Assembly (NCBI GenBank): GCA_032622095.1
Contig: CP136061.1
Span: forward strand, 10,371,287 to 10,435,286
DNA: 64,000 nt
DNA from: Siphonodentalium dalli
Taxonomy: Eukaryota > Mollusca > Scaphopoda > Gadilida > Siphonodentaliidae
Direction of reading: 5' to 3'
Positions 45,175-61,000 of this stretch are shown in pieces (positions within the stretch are counted from its first letter, which is position 1; every line of letters starts with the position of its first letter). A program made the translations under genes and the position numbers. Below the pieces are notes generated by a model. It was not told the DNA's origin, ran no database searches, and saw nothing but the letters and a program-made list of their open reading frames with translations.

Positions 45175-48100
45175 ATTTGTTATTGTACATCATGTCCGCT
45201 GTTGTATATCATTTGTTATTGTACATCATGTCTGCTGTTGTATATCATTTGTTATTGTACATCATGTCCGCTGTTGTATATCATTTGTTATTGTACATCA
45301 TGTCTGCTGTTGTATATCATTTGTTATTGTACATCATGTCCGCTGTTGTATATCATTTGTTATTGTAAGTAATGTCTGCTGTTGTATATCATTTGTTATG
45401 GTACATTATGTCTGCTGTTGTATATCATTTGTTATTGTACATCATGTCTGCTGTTGTATATCATTTGTTATTGTACATCATGTCCGCTGTTGTATATCAT
45501 TTGTTAGTGTACATCATGTCTGCTGTTGTATATCATTTGTTATTGTACATCATGTCTGCTGTTATATATCATTTGTTATTGTACATCATGTCTGCTGTTG
45601 TATATCATTTGTTATTGTACATCATGTCTGCTGTTGTATATCATTTGTTAGTGTACATCATGTCTGCTGTTGTATATCATTTGTTAGTGTACATCATGTC
45701 TGCTGTTGTATATCATTTGTTAGTGTACATCATGTCTGCTGTTGTATATCATTTGTTATTGTAAGTAATGTCTGCTGTTGTATATCATTTGTTATTGTAC
45801 ATCATGTCTGCTGTTGTATATCATTTGTTATTGTACATCATGTCTGCTGTTGTATATCATTTGTTATTGTACATCATGTCTGCTGTTGTATACCATTTGT
45901 TATTGTACATCATGTCTGCTGCTGTATATCATTTGTTATTGTACATCATGTCTGCTGTTGTATATCATTTGTTATTGTACATCATGTCCGCTGTTGTATA
46001 TCATTTGTTAGTGTACATCATGTCTGCTGCTGTATATCATTTGTTATTGTACATCATGTCTGCTGTTGTATACCATTTGTTATTGTACATCATGTCCGCT
46101 GTTGTATATCATTTGTTATTGTACATCATGTCCGCTGTTGTATATCATTTGTTATTGTACATCATGTCTGCTGTTGTATACCATTTGTTATTGTACATCA
46201 TGTCTGCTGTTGTATATCATTTGTTATTGTACATCATGTCTGCTGTTGTATATCATTTGTTATTGTACATCATGTCCGCTGTTGTATATCATTTGTTAGT
46301 GTACATCATGTCTGCTGCTGTATATCATTTGTTATTGTACATCATGTCTGCTGTTGTATACCATTTGTTATTGTACATCATGTCCGCTGTTGTATATCAT
46401 TTGTTATTGTACATCATGTCCGCTGTTGTATATCATTTGTTATTGTACATCATGTCTGCTGTTGTATATCATTTGTTATTGTACATCATGTCTGCTGTTG
46501 TATATCATTTGTTATTGTACATCATGTCTGCTGTTGTATATCATTTGTTATTGTACATCATGTCCGCTGTTGTATATCATTTGTTAGTGTACATCATGTC
46601 TGCTGCTGTATATCATTTGTTATTGTACATCATGTCTGCTGTTGTATACCATTTGTTATTGTACATCATGTCCGCTGTTGTATATCATTTGTTATTGTAC
46701 ATCATGTCCGCTGTTGTATATCATTTGTTATTGTACATCATGTCTGCTGTTGTATATCATTTGTTATTGTACATCATGTCTGCTGTTGTATATCATTTGT
46801 TATTGTACATCATGTCTGCTGCTGTATATCATTTGTTATTGTACATCATGTCTGCTGTTGTATATCATTTGTTAGTGTACATCATGTCTGCTGCTGTATA
46901 TCATTTGTTATTGTACATCATGTCTGCTGTTGTATATCATTTGTTATTGTACATCATGTCTGCTGTTGTATATCATTTGTTATTGTACATCATGTCTGCT
47001 GTTGTATATCATTTGTTATTGTACATCATGTCTGCTGTTGTATATCATTTGTTATTGTACATCATGTCCGCTGTTGTATATCATTTGTTAGTGTACATCA
47101 TGTCTGCTGCTGTATATCATTTGTTATTGTACATCATGTCTGCTGTTGTATACCATTTGTTATTGTACATCATGTCCGCTGTTGTATATCATTTGTTATT
47201 GTACATCATGTCCGCTGTTGTATATCATTTGTTATTGTACATCATGTCTGCTGTTGTATACCATTTGTTATTGTACATCATGTCTGCTGTTGTATATCAT
47301 TTGTTATTGTACATCATGTCTGCTGTTGTATATCATTTGTTATTGTAAGTAATGTCTGCTGTTGTATATCATTTGTTAGTGTACATCATGTCTGCTGTTG
47401 TATATCATTTGTTATTGTACATCATGTCTGCTGTTATATATCATTTGTTATTGTACATCATGTCTGCTGTTGTATATCATTTGTTATTGTAAGTAATGTC
47501 TGCTGTTGTATATCATTTGTTATGGTACATTATGTCTGCTGTTGTATATCATTTGTTATTGTACATCATGTCTGCTGTTGTATATCATTTGTTATTGTAC
47601 ATCATGTCCGCTGTTGTATATCATTTGTTAGTGTACATCATGTCTGCTGTTGTATATCATTTGTTAGTGTACATCATGTCTGCTGTTGTATATCATTTGT
47701 TAGTGTACATTATGTCTGCTGTTGTATATCATTTGTTATTGTACATCGTGTCTGCTGTTGTATATCATTTGTTATTGTACATCATGTCTGCTGTTGTATA
47801 TCATTTGTTAGTGTACATCGTGTCTGCTGTTATATATCATTTGTTATGGTACATTATGTCTGCTGTTGTATATCATTTGTTAGTGTACATAATGTCTGCT
47901 GTTGTATATCATTTGTTATTGTACATCGTGTCTGCTGTTGTATATCATTTGTTAGTGTACATAATGTCTGCTGTTGTATATCATTTGTTATTGTACATAA
48001 TGTCTGCTGTTGTATATCATTTGTTATTGTACATCGTGTCTGCTGTTGTATATCATTTGTTAGTGTACATCGTGTCTGCTGTTGTATATCATTTGTTATG

Positions 48101-48630
48101 GTACATTATGTCTGCTGTTGTATATCATTTGTTAGTGTACATAATGTCTGCTGTTGTATATCATTTGTTATTGTACATCGTGTCTGCTGTTGTATATCAT
48201 TTGTTATTGTACATAATGTCTGCTGTTGTATATCATTTGTTATTGTACATCGTGTCTGCTGTTGTATATCATTTGTTATTGTACATCGTGTCTGCTGTTG
48301 TATATCATTTGTTATTGTACATCGTGTCTGCTGTTGTATATCATTTGTTAGTGTACATAATGTCTGCTGTTGTATATCATTTGTTAGTGTACATAATGTC
48401 TGCTGTTGTATATCATTTGTTATTGTACATCGTGTCTGCTGTTGTATATCATTTGTTAGTGTACATAATGTCTGCTGTTGTATATCATTTGTTATTGTAC
48501 ATCGTGTCTGCTGTTGTATATCATTTGTTAGTGTACATCGTGTCTGCTGTTGTATATCATTTGTTATTGTACATCGTGTCTGCTGTTGTATATCATTTGT
48601 TATTGTACATCGTGTCTGCTGTTGTATATC
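45175..48630 (+). repeat. 3,456-bp higher-order satellite unit, copy 1
   Basis: A block of 96 monomers whose pattern of variants repeats exactly 3,456 bp downstream. Diagnostic landmarks include the GTAAGTAATG variants (45,367 and 48,823; 45,763 and 49,219), TATGGTACATTATG and ATACCATTTG monomers. The match starts between about 45,160 and 45,181: the GTAAGTAATG monomer at about 45,150 has no equivalent at about 48,606. Confidence 0.9.
45880..47345 (+). repeat. 288-bp (8-mer) higher-order domain
   Basis: Within the 3,456-bp unit, the marker monomer with TGTATACCATTTG and its neighbours recur every 288 bp (frames start at 46,066, 46,354 and 46,642), with one irregular interval of 504 bp before 47,146. 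The same domain is present again at 49,336-50,801. Confidence 0.85.
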
Positions 48631-51600
48631 ATTTGTTATTGTACATCATGTCCGCTGTTGTATATCATTTGTTATTGTACATCATGTCTGCTGTTGTATA
48701 TCATTTGTTATTGTACATCATGTCCGCTGTTGTATATCATTTGTTATTGTACATCATGTCTGCTGTTGTATATCATTTGTTATTGTACATCATGTCCGCT
48801 GTTGTATATCATTTGTTATTGTAAGTAATGTCTGCTGTTGTATATCATTTGTTATGGTACATTATGTCTGCTGTTGTATATCATTTGTTATTGTACATCA
48901 TGTCTGCTGTTGTATATCATTTGTTATTGTACATCATGTCCGCTGTTGTATATCATTTGTTAGTGTACATCATGTCTGCTGTTGTATATCATTTGTTATT
49001 GTACATCATGTCTGCTGTTATATATCATTTGTTATTGTACATCATGTCTGCTGTTGTATATCATTTGTTATTGTACATCATGTCTGCTGTTGTATATCAT
49101 TTGTTAGTGTACATCATGTCTGCTGTTGTATATCATTTGTTAGTGTACATCATGTCTGCTGTTGTATATCATTTGTTAGTGTACATCATGTCTGCTGTTG
49201 TATATCATTTGTTATTGTAAGTAATGTCTGCTGTTGTATATCATTTGTTATTGTACATCATGTCTGCTGTTGTATATCATTTGTTATTGTACATCATGTC
49301 TGCTGTTGTATATCATTTGTTATTGTACATCATGTCTGCTGTTGTATACCATTTGTTATTGTACATCATGTCTGCTGCTGTATATCATTTGTTATTGTAC
49401 ATCATGTCTGCTGTTGTATATCATTTGTTATTGTACATCATGTCCGCTGTTGTATATCATTTGTTAGTGTACATCATGTCTGCTGCTGTATATCATTTGT
49501 TATTGTACATCATGTCTGCTGTTGTATACCATTTGTTATTGTACATCATGTCCGCTGTTGTATATCATTTGTTATTGTACATCATGTCCGCTGTTGTATA
49601 TCATTTGTTATTGTACATCATGTCTGCTGTTGTATACCATTTGTTATTGTACATCATGTCTGCTGTTGTATATCATTTGTTATTGTACATCATGTCTGCT
49701 GTTGTATATCATTTGTTATTGTACATCATGTCCGCTGTTGTATATCATTTGTTAGTGTACATCATGTCTGCTGCTGTATATCATTTGTTATTGTACATCA
49801 TGTCTGCTGTTGTATACCATTTGTTATTGTACATCATGTCCGCTGTTGTATATCATTTGTTATTGTACATCATGTCCGCTGTTGTATATCATTTGTTATT
49901 GTACATCATGTCTGCTGTTGTATATCATTTGTTATTGTACATCATGTCTGCTGTTGTATATCATTTGTTATTGTACATCATGTCTGCTGTTGTATATCAT
50001 TTGTTATTGTACATCATGTCCGCTGTTGTATATCATTTGTTAGTGTACATCATGTCTGCTGCTGTATATCATTTGTTATTGTACATCATGTCTGCTGTTG
50101 TATACCATTTGTTATTGTACATCATGTCCGCTGTTGTATATCATTTGTTATTGTACATCATGTCCGCTGTTGTATATCATTTGTTATTGTACATCATGTC
50201 TGCTGTTGTATATCATTTGTTATTGTACATCATGTCTGCTGTTGTATATCATTTGTTATTGTACATCATGTCTGCTGCTGTATATCATTTGTTATTGTAC
50301 ATCATGTCTGCTGTTGTATATCATTTGTTAGTGTACATCATGTCTGCTGCTGTATATCATTTGTTATTGTACATCATGTCTGCTGTTGTATATCATTTGT
50401 TATTGTACATCATGTCTGCTGTTGTATATCATTTGTTATTGTACATCATGTCTGCTGTTGTATATCATTTGTTATTGTACATCATGTCTGCTGTTGTATA
50501 TCATTTGTTATTGTACATCATGTCCGCTGTTGTATATCATTTGTTAGTGTACATCATGTCTGCTGCTGTATATCATTTGTTATTGTACATCATGTCTGCT
50601 GTTGTATACCATTTGTTATTGTACATCATGTCCGCTGTTGTATATCATTTGTTATTGTACATCATGTCCGCTGTTGTATATCATTTGTTATTGTACATCA
50701 TGTCTGCTGTTGTATACCATTTGTTATTGTACATCATGTCTGCTGTTGTATATCATTTGTTATTGTACATCATGTCTGCTGTTGTATATCATTTGTTATT
50801 GTAAGTAATGTCTGCTGTTATATATCATTTGTTATTGTACATCATGTCTGCTGTTGTATATCATTTGTTATTGTACATCATGTCTGCTGTTATATATCAT
50901 TTGTTATTGTACATCATGTCTGCTGTTGTATATCATTTGTTATTGTAAGTAATGTCTGCTGTTGTATATCATTTGTTATGGTACATTATGTCTGCTGTTG
51001 TATATCATTTGTTATTGTACATCATGTCTGCTGTTGTATATCATTTGTTATTGTACATCATGTCCGCTGTTGTATATCATTTGTTAGTGTACATCATGTC
51101 TGCTGTTGTATATCATTTGTTAGTGTACATCATGTCTGCTGTTGTATATCATTTGTTAGTGTACATTATGTCTGCTGTTGTATATCATTTGTTATTGTAC
51201 ATCGTGTCTGCTGTTGTATATCATTTGTTATTGTACATCATGTCTGCTGTTGTATATCATTTGTTAGTGTACATCGTGTCTGCTGTTATATATCATTTGT
51301 TATGGTACATTATGTCTGCTGTTGTATATCATTTGTTAGTGTACATAATGTCTGCTGTTGTATATCATTTGTTATTGTACATCGTGTCTGCTGTTGTATA
51401 TCATTTGTTAGTGTACATAATGTCTGCTGTTGTATATCATTTGTTATTGTACATAATGTCTGCTGTTGTATATCATTTGTTATTGTACATCGTGTCTGCT
51501 GTTGTATATCATTTGTTAGTGTACATCGTGTCTGCTGTTGTATATCATTTGTTATGGTACATTATGTCTGCTGTTGTATATCATTTGTTAGTGTACATAA

Positions 51601-51660
51601 TGTCTGCTGTTGTATATCATTTGTTATTGTACATCGTGTCTGCTGTTGTATATCATTTGT
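48631..51660 (+). repeat. 3,456-bp higher-order satellite unit, copy 2
   Basis: Matches copy 1 monomer for monomer until about 51,660, after which the variant order differs. Copy 2 is therefore about 84 monomers long before the pattern breaks. I noticed hardly any differences between copies in the stretches I compared; one is GTTGTATATC versus GTTATATATC at 47,353 and 50,809. Confidence 0.85.
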
Positions 51661-53699
51661 TAGTGTACATAATGTCTGCTGTTGTATATCATTTGTTATT
51701 GTACATAATGTCTGCTGTTGTATATCATTTGTTATTGTACATCGTGTCTGCTGTTGTATATCATTTGTTATTGTACATCGTGTCTGCTGTTGTATATCAT
51801 TTGTTAGTGTACATAATGTCTGCTGTTGTATATCATTTGTTAGTGTACATAATGTCTGCTGTTGTATATCATTTGTTAAGGTACATCATGTCTGCTGTTG
51901 TATATCATTTGTTAAGGTACATCATGTCTGCTGTTGTATATCATTTGTTAGTGTACATAATGTCTGATGTTGTATATCATTTGTTATTGTACATCATGTC
52001 TGATGTTGTATATCATTTGTTATTGTACATCATGTCTGCTGTTGTATATCATTTGTTAGTGTACATCATGTCTGCTGTTGTATATCATTTGTTATTGTAC
52101 ATCATGTCTGCTGTTGTATATCATTTGTTATTGTACATCATGTCTGCTGTTGTATATCATTTGTTATTGTACATAATGTCCGCTGTTGTATATCATTTGT
52201 TATTGTACATCATGTCTGCTGTTGTATATCATTTGTTAGTGTACATCGTGTCTGCTGTTGTATATCATTTGTTATTGTACATCATGTCTGCTGTTGTATA
52301 TCATTTGTTATTGTACATCATGTCTGCTGTTGTATATCATTTGTTAAGGTACATCATGTCTGCTGTTGTATATCATTTGTTAGTGTACATAATGTCTGAT
52401 GTTGTATATCATTTGTTATTGTACATCATGTCTGATGTTGTATATCATTTGTTATTGTACATCATGTCTGCTGTTGTATATCATTTGTTATTGTACATAA
52501 TGTCCGCTGTTGTATATCATTTGTTATTGTACATCATGTCTGCTGTTGTATATCATTTGTTAGTGTACATCGTGTCTGCTGTTGTATATCATTTGTTATT
52601 GTACATCATGTCTGCTGTTGTATATCATTTGTTAAGGTACATCATGTCTGCTGTTGTATATCATTTGTTAGTGTACATAATGTCTGATGTTGTATATCAT
52701 TTGTTATTGTACATCATGTCTGATGTTGTATATCATTTGTTATTGTACATCATGTCTGCTGTTGTATATCATTTGTTAGTGTACATAATGTCTGATGTTG
52801 TATATCATTTGTTATTGTACATCATGTCCGCTGTTGTATATCAATTGTTATTGTACATCATGTCTGCTGTTGTATATCATTTGTTATTGTACATCATGTC
52901 TGATGTTGTATATCATTTGTTATTGTACATCATGTCCGCTGTTGTATATCAATTGTTATTGTACATCATGTCTGATGTTGTATATCATTTGTTATTGTAC
53001 ATCATGTCTGATGTTGTATATCATTTGTTATTGTACATCATGTCTGCTGTTGTATATCATTTGTTAGTGTACATAATGTCTGATGTTGTATATCATTTGT
53101 TATTGTACATCATGTCCGCTGTTGTATATCATTTGTTAGTGTACATCATGTCTGATGTTGTATATCATTTGTTAGTGTACATCATGTCTGATGTTGTATA
53201 TCATTTGTTATTGTACATCATGTCCGCTGTTGTATATCATTTGTTAGTGTACATCATGTCTGCTGTTGTATATCATTTGTTAGTGTACATCATGTCTGAT
53301 GTTGTATATCATTTGTTAGTGTACATCATGTCTGATGTTGTATATCATTTGTTATTGTACATCATGTCCGCTGTTGTATATCATTTGTTAGTGTACATCA
53401 TGTCTGCTGTTGTATATCATTTGTTAGTGTACATCATGTCTGATGTTGTATATCATTTGTTATTGTACATCATGTCTGCTGTTGTATATCATTTGTTAGT
53501 GTACATAATGTCTGATGTTGTATATCATTTGTTATTGTACATCATGTCCGCTGTTGTATATCAATTGTTATTGTACATCATGTCTGCTGTTGTATATCAT
53601 TTGTTATTGTACATCATGTCTGCTGTTGTATATCATTTGTTAGTGTACATCATGTCTGCTGTTGTATATCATTTGTTATTGTACATCATGTCTGCTGTT

Positions 53700-55016
53700 G
53701 TATATCATTTGTTATTGTACATCATGTCTGCTGTTGTATATCATTTGTTAGTGTACATCATGTCTGATGTTGTATATCATTTGTTAGTGTACATCATGTC
53801 TGCTGTTGTATATCATTTGTTATTGTACATCATGTCTGCTGTTGTATATCATTTGTTATTGTACATCATGTCTGCTGTTGTATATCATTTGTTATTGTAC
53901 ATAATGTCCGCTGTTGTATATCATTTGTTATTGTACATCATGTCTGCTGTTGTATATCATTTTTTAAGGTACATCATGTCTGCTGTTGTATATCATTTGT
54001 TAGTGTACATCATGTCTGCTGTTGTATATCATTTGTTATTGTAAGTAATGTCCGCTGTTGTATATCATTTGTTATTGTACATCATGTCTGCTGTTGTATA
54101 TCATTTTTTAAGGTACATCATGTCTGCTGTTGTATATCATTTGTTAGTGTACATCATGTCTGCTGTTGTATATCATTTGTTATTGTAAGTAATGTCTGAT
54201 GTTGTATATCATTTGTTATTGTACATCATGTCTGATGTTGTATATCATTTGTTATTGTACATCATGTCTGCTGTTGTATATCATTTGTTAGTGTACATAA
54301 TGTCTGATGTTGTATATCATTTGTTAGTGTACATCATGTCTGCTGTTGTATATCATTTGTTATTGTACATCATGTCTGCTGTTGTATATCATTTGTTATT
54401 GTACATCATGTCTGCTGTTGTATATCATTTGTTATTGTACATAATGTCCGCTGTTGTATATCATTTGTTATTGTACATCATGTCTGCTGTTGTATATCAT
54501 TTTTTAAGGTACATCATGTCTGCTGTTGTATATCATTTGTTAGTGTACATCATGTCTGCTGTTGTATATCATTTGTTATTGTAAGTAATGTCTGATGTTG
54601 TATATCATTTGTTATTGTACATCATGTCTGATGTTGTATATCATTTGTTATTGTACATCATGTCTGCTGTTGTATATCATTTGTTAGTGTACATAATGTC
54701 TGATGTTGTATATCATTTGTTAGTGTACATCATGTCTGCTGTTGTATATCATTTGTTATTGTACATCATGTCCGCTGTTGTATATCATTTGTTATTGTAC
54801 ATCATGTCTGCTGTTGTATATCATTTGTTATTGTACATCATGTCCGCTGTTGTATATCATTTGTTATTGTACATCATGTCTGCTGTTGTATATCATTTGT
54901 TATTGTACATCATGTCTGCTGTTGTATATCATTTGTTAGTGTACATCATGTCTGCTGTTGTATATCATTTGTTATTGTATATCATGTCTGCTGTTGTATA
55001 TCATTTGTTATTGTAG
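53700..55016 (+). repeat. 396-bp (11-mer) higher-order domain
   Basis: An 11-monomer block beginning with GTAAGTAATGTCTGATG at 54,187 recurs at 54,583 (396 bp apart). A marker monomer with CATTTTTTAAGG appears at about 53,958, 54,102 and 54,498. The shorter 144-bp interval reflects an unequal-exchange deletion. Confidence 0.8.
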
Positions 55017-58000
55017 ATCATGTCTGCTGTTATATATCATTTGTTAGTGTCCATCATGTCTGCTGTTGTATATCATTTGTTATTGTACATCATGTCTGCT
55101 GTTGTATATCATTTGTTATTGTACATCATGTCTGCTGTTGTATATCATTTGTTAGTGTACATCATGTCTGCTGTTGTATATCATTTGTTAGTGTACATCA
55201 TGTCTGCTGTTGTATATCATTTGTTATTGTACATCATGTCCGCTGTTATATTTCATTTGTTATTGTACATCATGTCCGCTGTTATATATCATTTGTTAGT
55301 GTACATAATGTCCGCTGTTGTATATCATTTGTTATTGTACATCATGTCTGCTGTTGTATATCATTTGTTAGTGTACATCATGTCTGCTGTTATATATCAT
55401 TTGTTAGTGTACATCATGTCTGCTGTTGTATATCATTTGTTATGGTACATAATGTCCGCTGTTGTATATCATTTGTTATTGTACATCATGTCCGCTGTTG
55501 TATATCATTTGTTATTGTACATAATGTCTGCTGTTGTATATCATTTGTTATTGTACATAATGTCTGCTGTTGTATATCATTTGTTAGTGTACATCATGTC
55601 TGCTGTTGTATATCATTTGTTAGTGTACATCATGTCTGCTGTTGTATATCATTTGTTAGTGTACATCATGTCTGCTGTTATATATCATTTGTTAGTGTAC
55701 ATCATGTCTGCTGTTATATATCATTTGTTATTGTACATCATGTCCGCTGTTATATATCATTTGTTAGTGTACATAATGTCTGCTGTTGTATATCATTTGT
55801 TATTGTACATCATGTCCGCTGTTATATATCATTTGTTAGTGTACATAATGTCTGCTGTTGTATATCATTTGTTATTGTACATCATGTCTGCTGTTGTATA
55901 TCATTTGTTATTGTACATCATGTCTGATGTTGTATATCATTTGTTAGTGTACATAATGTCTGATGTTGTATATCATTTGTTATTGTACATCATGTCTGAT
56001 GTTGTATATCATTTGTTAGTGTACATAATGTCTGATGTTGTATATCATTTGTTAGTGTACATAATGTCTGATGTTGTATATCATTTGTTATTGTACATCA
56101 TGTCCGCTGTTGTATATCATTTGTTATTGTACATCATGTCTGCTGTTGTATATCATTTGTTATTGTACATCATGTCATCTGTTATATATCATTTGTTAGT
56201 GTACATCATGTCTGCTGTTGTATATCATTTGTTAGTGTACATAAAGTCTGATGTTGTATATCATTTGTTAGTGTACATAATGTCTGATGTTGTATATCAT
56301 TTGTTATTGTACATCATGTCTGCTGTTATATATCATTTGTTAGTGTACATAATGTCTGATGTTGTATATCATTTGTTAGTGTACATAATGTCTGATGTTG
56401 TATATCATTTGTTATTGTACATCATGTCTGATGTTGTATATCATTTGTTAGTGTACATAATGTCTGATGTTGTATATCATTTGTTAGTGTACATAATGTC
56501 TGATGTTGTATATCATTTGTTATTGTACATCATGTCCGCTGTTGTATATCATTTGTTATTGTACATCATGTCTGCTGTTGTATATCATTTGTTATTTTAC
56601 ATCATGTCCGCTGTTATATATCATTTGTTATTGTACATCATGTCTGCTGTTGTATATCATTTGTTAGTGTACATAATGTCTGATGTTGTATATCATTTGT
56701 TAGTGTACATAATGTCTGATGTTGTATATCATTTGTTATTGTACATCATGTCTGCTGTTATATATCATTTGTTATTGTACATCATGTCTGCTGTTGTATA
56801 TCATTTGTTATTGTACATAATGTCTGCTGTTATATATCATTTGTTAGTGTACATCATGTCTGCTGTTATATATCATTTGTTAGTGTACATCATGTCTGCT
56901 GTTGTATATCATTTGTTATTGTACATCATGTCTGCTGTTATATATCATTTGTTATTGTACATCATGTCTGCTGTTATATATCATTTCTTAGTGTACATCA
57001 TGTCTGCTGTTGTATATCATTTGTTATTGTACATCATGTCTGCTGTTATATATCATTTGTTATTGTCCATCTTGTCTGCTGTTGTATATCATTTGTTATT
57101 GTACATCATGTCTGCTGTTGTATATCATTTGTTATTGTACATCATGTCTGCTGTTGTATATCATTTATTATTGTACATCATGTCTGCTGTTGTATATCAT
57201 TTGTTATTGTACATCATGTCTGCTGTTGTATATCATTTGTTATTGTACATCATGTCTGCTGTTGTATATCATTTGTTATTGTACATCATGTCTGCTGTTG
57301 TATATCATTTGTTATGGTACATAATGTCCGCTGTTGTATATCATTTGTTATTGTACATCATGTCTGCTGTTGTATATCATTTGTTATTGTATATCATGCC
57401 TGCTGTTATATATCATTTGTTATTGTACATCATGTCTGCTGTTATATATCATTTGTTATTGTAGATCATGTCTGCTGTTGTATATCATTTGTTATTGTAC
57501 ATAATGTCTGCTGTTGTATATCATTTGTTAAGGTACATCATGTCCGCTGTTATATATCATTTGTTATTGTACATCATGTCTGCTGTTGTATATCATTTGT
57601 TATTGTATATCATGCCTGCTGTTATATATCATTTGTTAGTGTACATCATGTCTGCTGTTATATATCATTTGTTAGTGTACATCATGTCTGCTGTTATATA
57701 TCATTTGTTATTGTACATCATGTCCGCTGTTGTATATCATTTGTTAGTGTACATCATGTCTGCTGTTGTATATCATTTGTTAGTGTACATCATGTCTGCT
57801 GTTATATATCATTTGTTATTGTACATCATGTCCGCTGTTATATATCATTTGTTAGTGTACATAATGTCTGCTGTTGTATATCATTTGTTATTGTACATCA
57901 TGTCCGCTGTTATATATCATTTGTTAGTGTACATAATGTCTGCTGTTGTATATCATTTGTTATTGTACATCATGTCTGATGTTGTATATCATTTGTTAGT

Positions 58001-61000
58001 GTACATCATGTCTGCTGTTGTATATCATTTGTTATTGTACATCATGTCTGCTGTTGTATATCATTTGTTATTGTACATCATGTCTGATGTTGTATATCAT
58101 TTGTTAGTGTACATAATGTCTGATGTTGTATATCATTTGTTATTGTACATCATGTCTGATGTTGTATATCATTTGTTAGTGTACATAATGTCTGATGTTG
58201 TATATCATTTGTTAGTGTACATAATGTCTGATGTTGTATATCATTTGTTATTGTACATCATGTCCGCTGTTGTATATCATTTGTTATTGTACATCATGTC
58301 TGCTGTTGTATATCATTTGTTATTGTACATCATGTCATCTGTTATATATCATTTGTTAGTGTACATAATGTCTGCTGTTGTATATCATTTGTTAATGTAC
58401 ATAATGTCTGCTGTTGTATATCATTTGTTATTGTACATCATGTCATCTGTTATATATCATTTGTTATTGTACATCATGTCATCTGTTATATATCATTTGT
58501 TAGTGTACATAATGTCTGCTGTTGTATATCATTTGTTATTGTACATCATGTCATCTGTTATATATCATTTGTTATTGTACATCATGTCATCTGTTATATA
58601 TCATTTGTTATTGTACATCATGTCTGCTGTTGTATATCATTTGTTAGTGTACATAATGTCTGCTGTTGTATATCATTTGTTATTGTACATAATGTCTGCT
58701 GTTGTATATCATTTGTTATTGTACATCATGTCATCTGTTATATATCATTTGTTATTGTACATCATGTCTGCTGTTGTATATCATTTGTTAGTGTACATCA
58801 TGTCTGCTGTTGTATATCATTTGTTAGTGTACATAATGTCTGATGTTGTATATCATTTGTTAGTGTACATAATGTCTGATGTTGTATATCATTTGTTATT
58901 GTACATCATGTCTGCTGTTATATATCATTTGTTAGTGTACATAATGTCTGATGTTGTATATCATTTGTTAGTGTACATAATGTCTGATGTTGTATATCAT
59001 TTGTTATTGTACATCATGTCTGATGTTGTATATCATTTGTTAGTGTACATAATGTCTGATGTTGTATATCATTTGTTAGTGTACATAATGTCTGATGTTG
59101 TATATCATTTGTTATTGTACATCATGTCCGCTGTTGTATATCATTTGTTATTGTACATCATGTCTGCTGTTGTATATCATTTGTTATTGTACATCATGTC
59201 CGCTGTTATATATCATTTGTTATTGTACATCATGTCTGCTGTTGTATATCATTTGTTAGTGTACATAATGTCTGATGTTGTATATCATTTGTTAGTGTAC
59301 ATAATGTCTGATGTTGTATATCATTTGTTATTGTACATCATGTCTGCTGTTATATATCATTTGTTATTGTACATCATGTCTGCTGTTGTATATCATTTGT
59401 TATTGTACATAATGTCTGCTGTTATATATCATTTGTTAGTGTACATCATGTCTGCTGTTATATATCATTTGTTATTGTACATCATGTCTGCTGTTGTATA
59501 TCATTTGTTATTGTATATCATGCCTGCTGTTATATATCATTTGTTAGTGTACATCATGTCTGCTGTTGTATATCATTTGTTATTTTAGATCATGTCTGCT
59601 GTTATATATCATTTGTTAAGGTACATCATGTCTGCTGTTGTATATCATTTGTTATTGTACATCATGTCTGCTGTTGTATATCATTTGTTATTGTACATCA
59701 TGTCTGCTGTTATATATCATTTGTTATTGTAGATCATGTCTGCTGTTGTATATCATTTGTTATTGTACATAATGTCTGCTGTTGTATATCATTTGTTAAG
59801 GTACATCATGTCTGCTGTTATATATCATTTGTTATTGTACATCATGTCCGCTGTTGTATATCATTTGTTATTGTACATCATGTCCGCTGTTGTATATCAT
59901 TTGTTAATGTCCATCATGTCCGCTGTTGTATATCATTTGTTAGTGTACATCATGTCTGATGTTGTATATCATTTGTTAGTGTACATCATGTCTGCTGTTG
60001 TATATCATTTGTTAGTGTACATCATGTCTGATGTTGTATATAATTTGTTATTGTACATCATGTCTGCTGTTGTATATCATTTGTTATTGTACATCATGTC
60101 CGCTGTTATATATCATTTGTTATGGTACATCATGTCTGCTGTTGTATATCATTTGTTAGTGTACATAATGTCTGATGTTGTATATCATTTGTTATTGTAC
60201 ATCATGTCTGCTGTTGTATATCATTTGTTATGGTACATCATGTCTGCTGTTATATATCATTTGTTAGTGTACATCATGTCTGCTGTTGTATATCATTTGT
60301 TAGTGTACATCATGTCTGATGTTGTATATCATTTGTTATTGTACATCATGTCCGCTGTTGTATATCATTTGTTATTGTACATCATGTCTGCTGTTGTATA
60401 TCATTTGTTATTGTACATCATGTCTGCTGTTATATATCATTTGTTATGGTACATCATGTCTGCTGTTGTATATCATTTGTTAGTGTACATCATGTCTGAT
60501 GTTGTATATCATTTGTTATTGTACATCATGTCTGCTGTTGTATATCATTTGTTATGGTACATCATGTCTGCTGTTATATATCATTTGTTATGGTACATCA
60601 TGTCTGCTGTTGTATATCATTTGTTAGTGTACATAATGTCTGATGTTGTATATCATTTGTTAAGGTACATCATGTCTGCTGTTATATATCATTTGTTATT
60701 GTACATCATGTCCGCTGTTGTATATCATTTGTTATTGTACATCATGTCCGCTGTTGTATATCATTTGTTAATGTCCATCATGTCCGCTGTTGTATATCAT
60801 TTGTTAGTGTACATCATGTCTGATGTTGTATATCATTTGTTAGTGTACATCATGTCTGCTGTTGTATATCATTTGTTAGTGTACATCATGTCTGATGTTG
60901 TATATAATTTGTTATTGTACATCATGTCTGCTGTTGTATATCATTTGTTATGGTACATCATGTCTGCTGTTATATATCATTTGTTATGGTACATCATGTC

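Noticed and set aside
45398-51967. 2,189-codon open frame as a giant repeat protein gene
   Set aside because: It is wholly inside the 36-bp satellite. The frame ends only where the TCTGATG variant appears, other frames are equally open, and there is no unique coding sequence or gene context.
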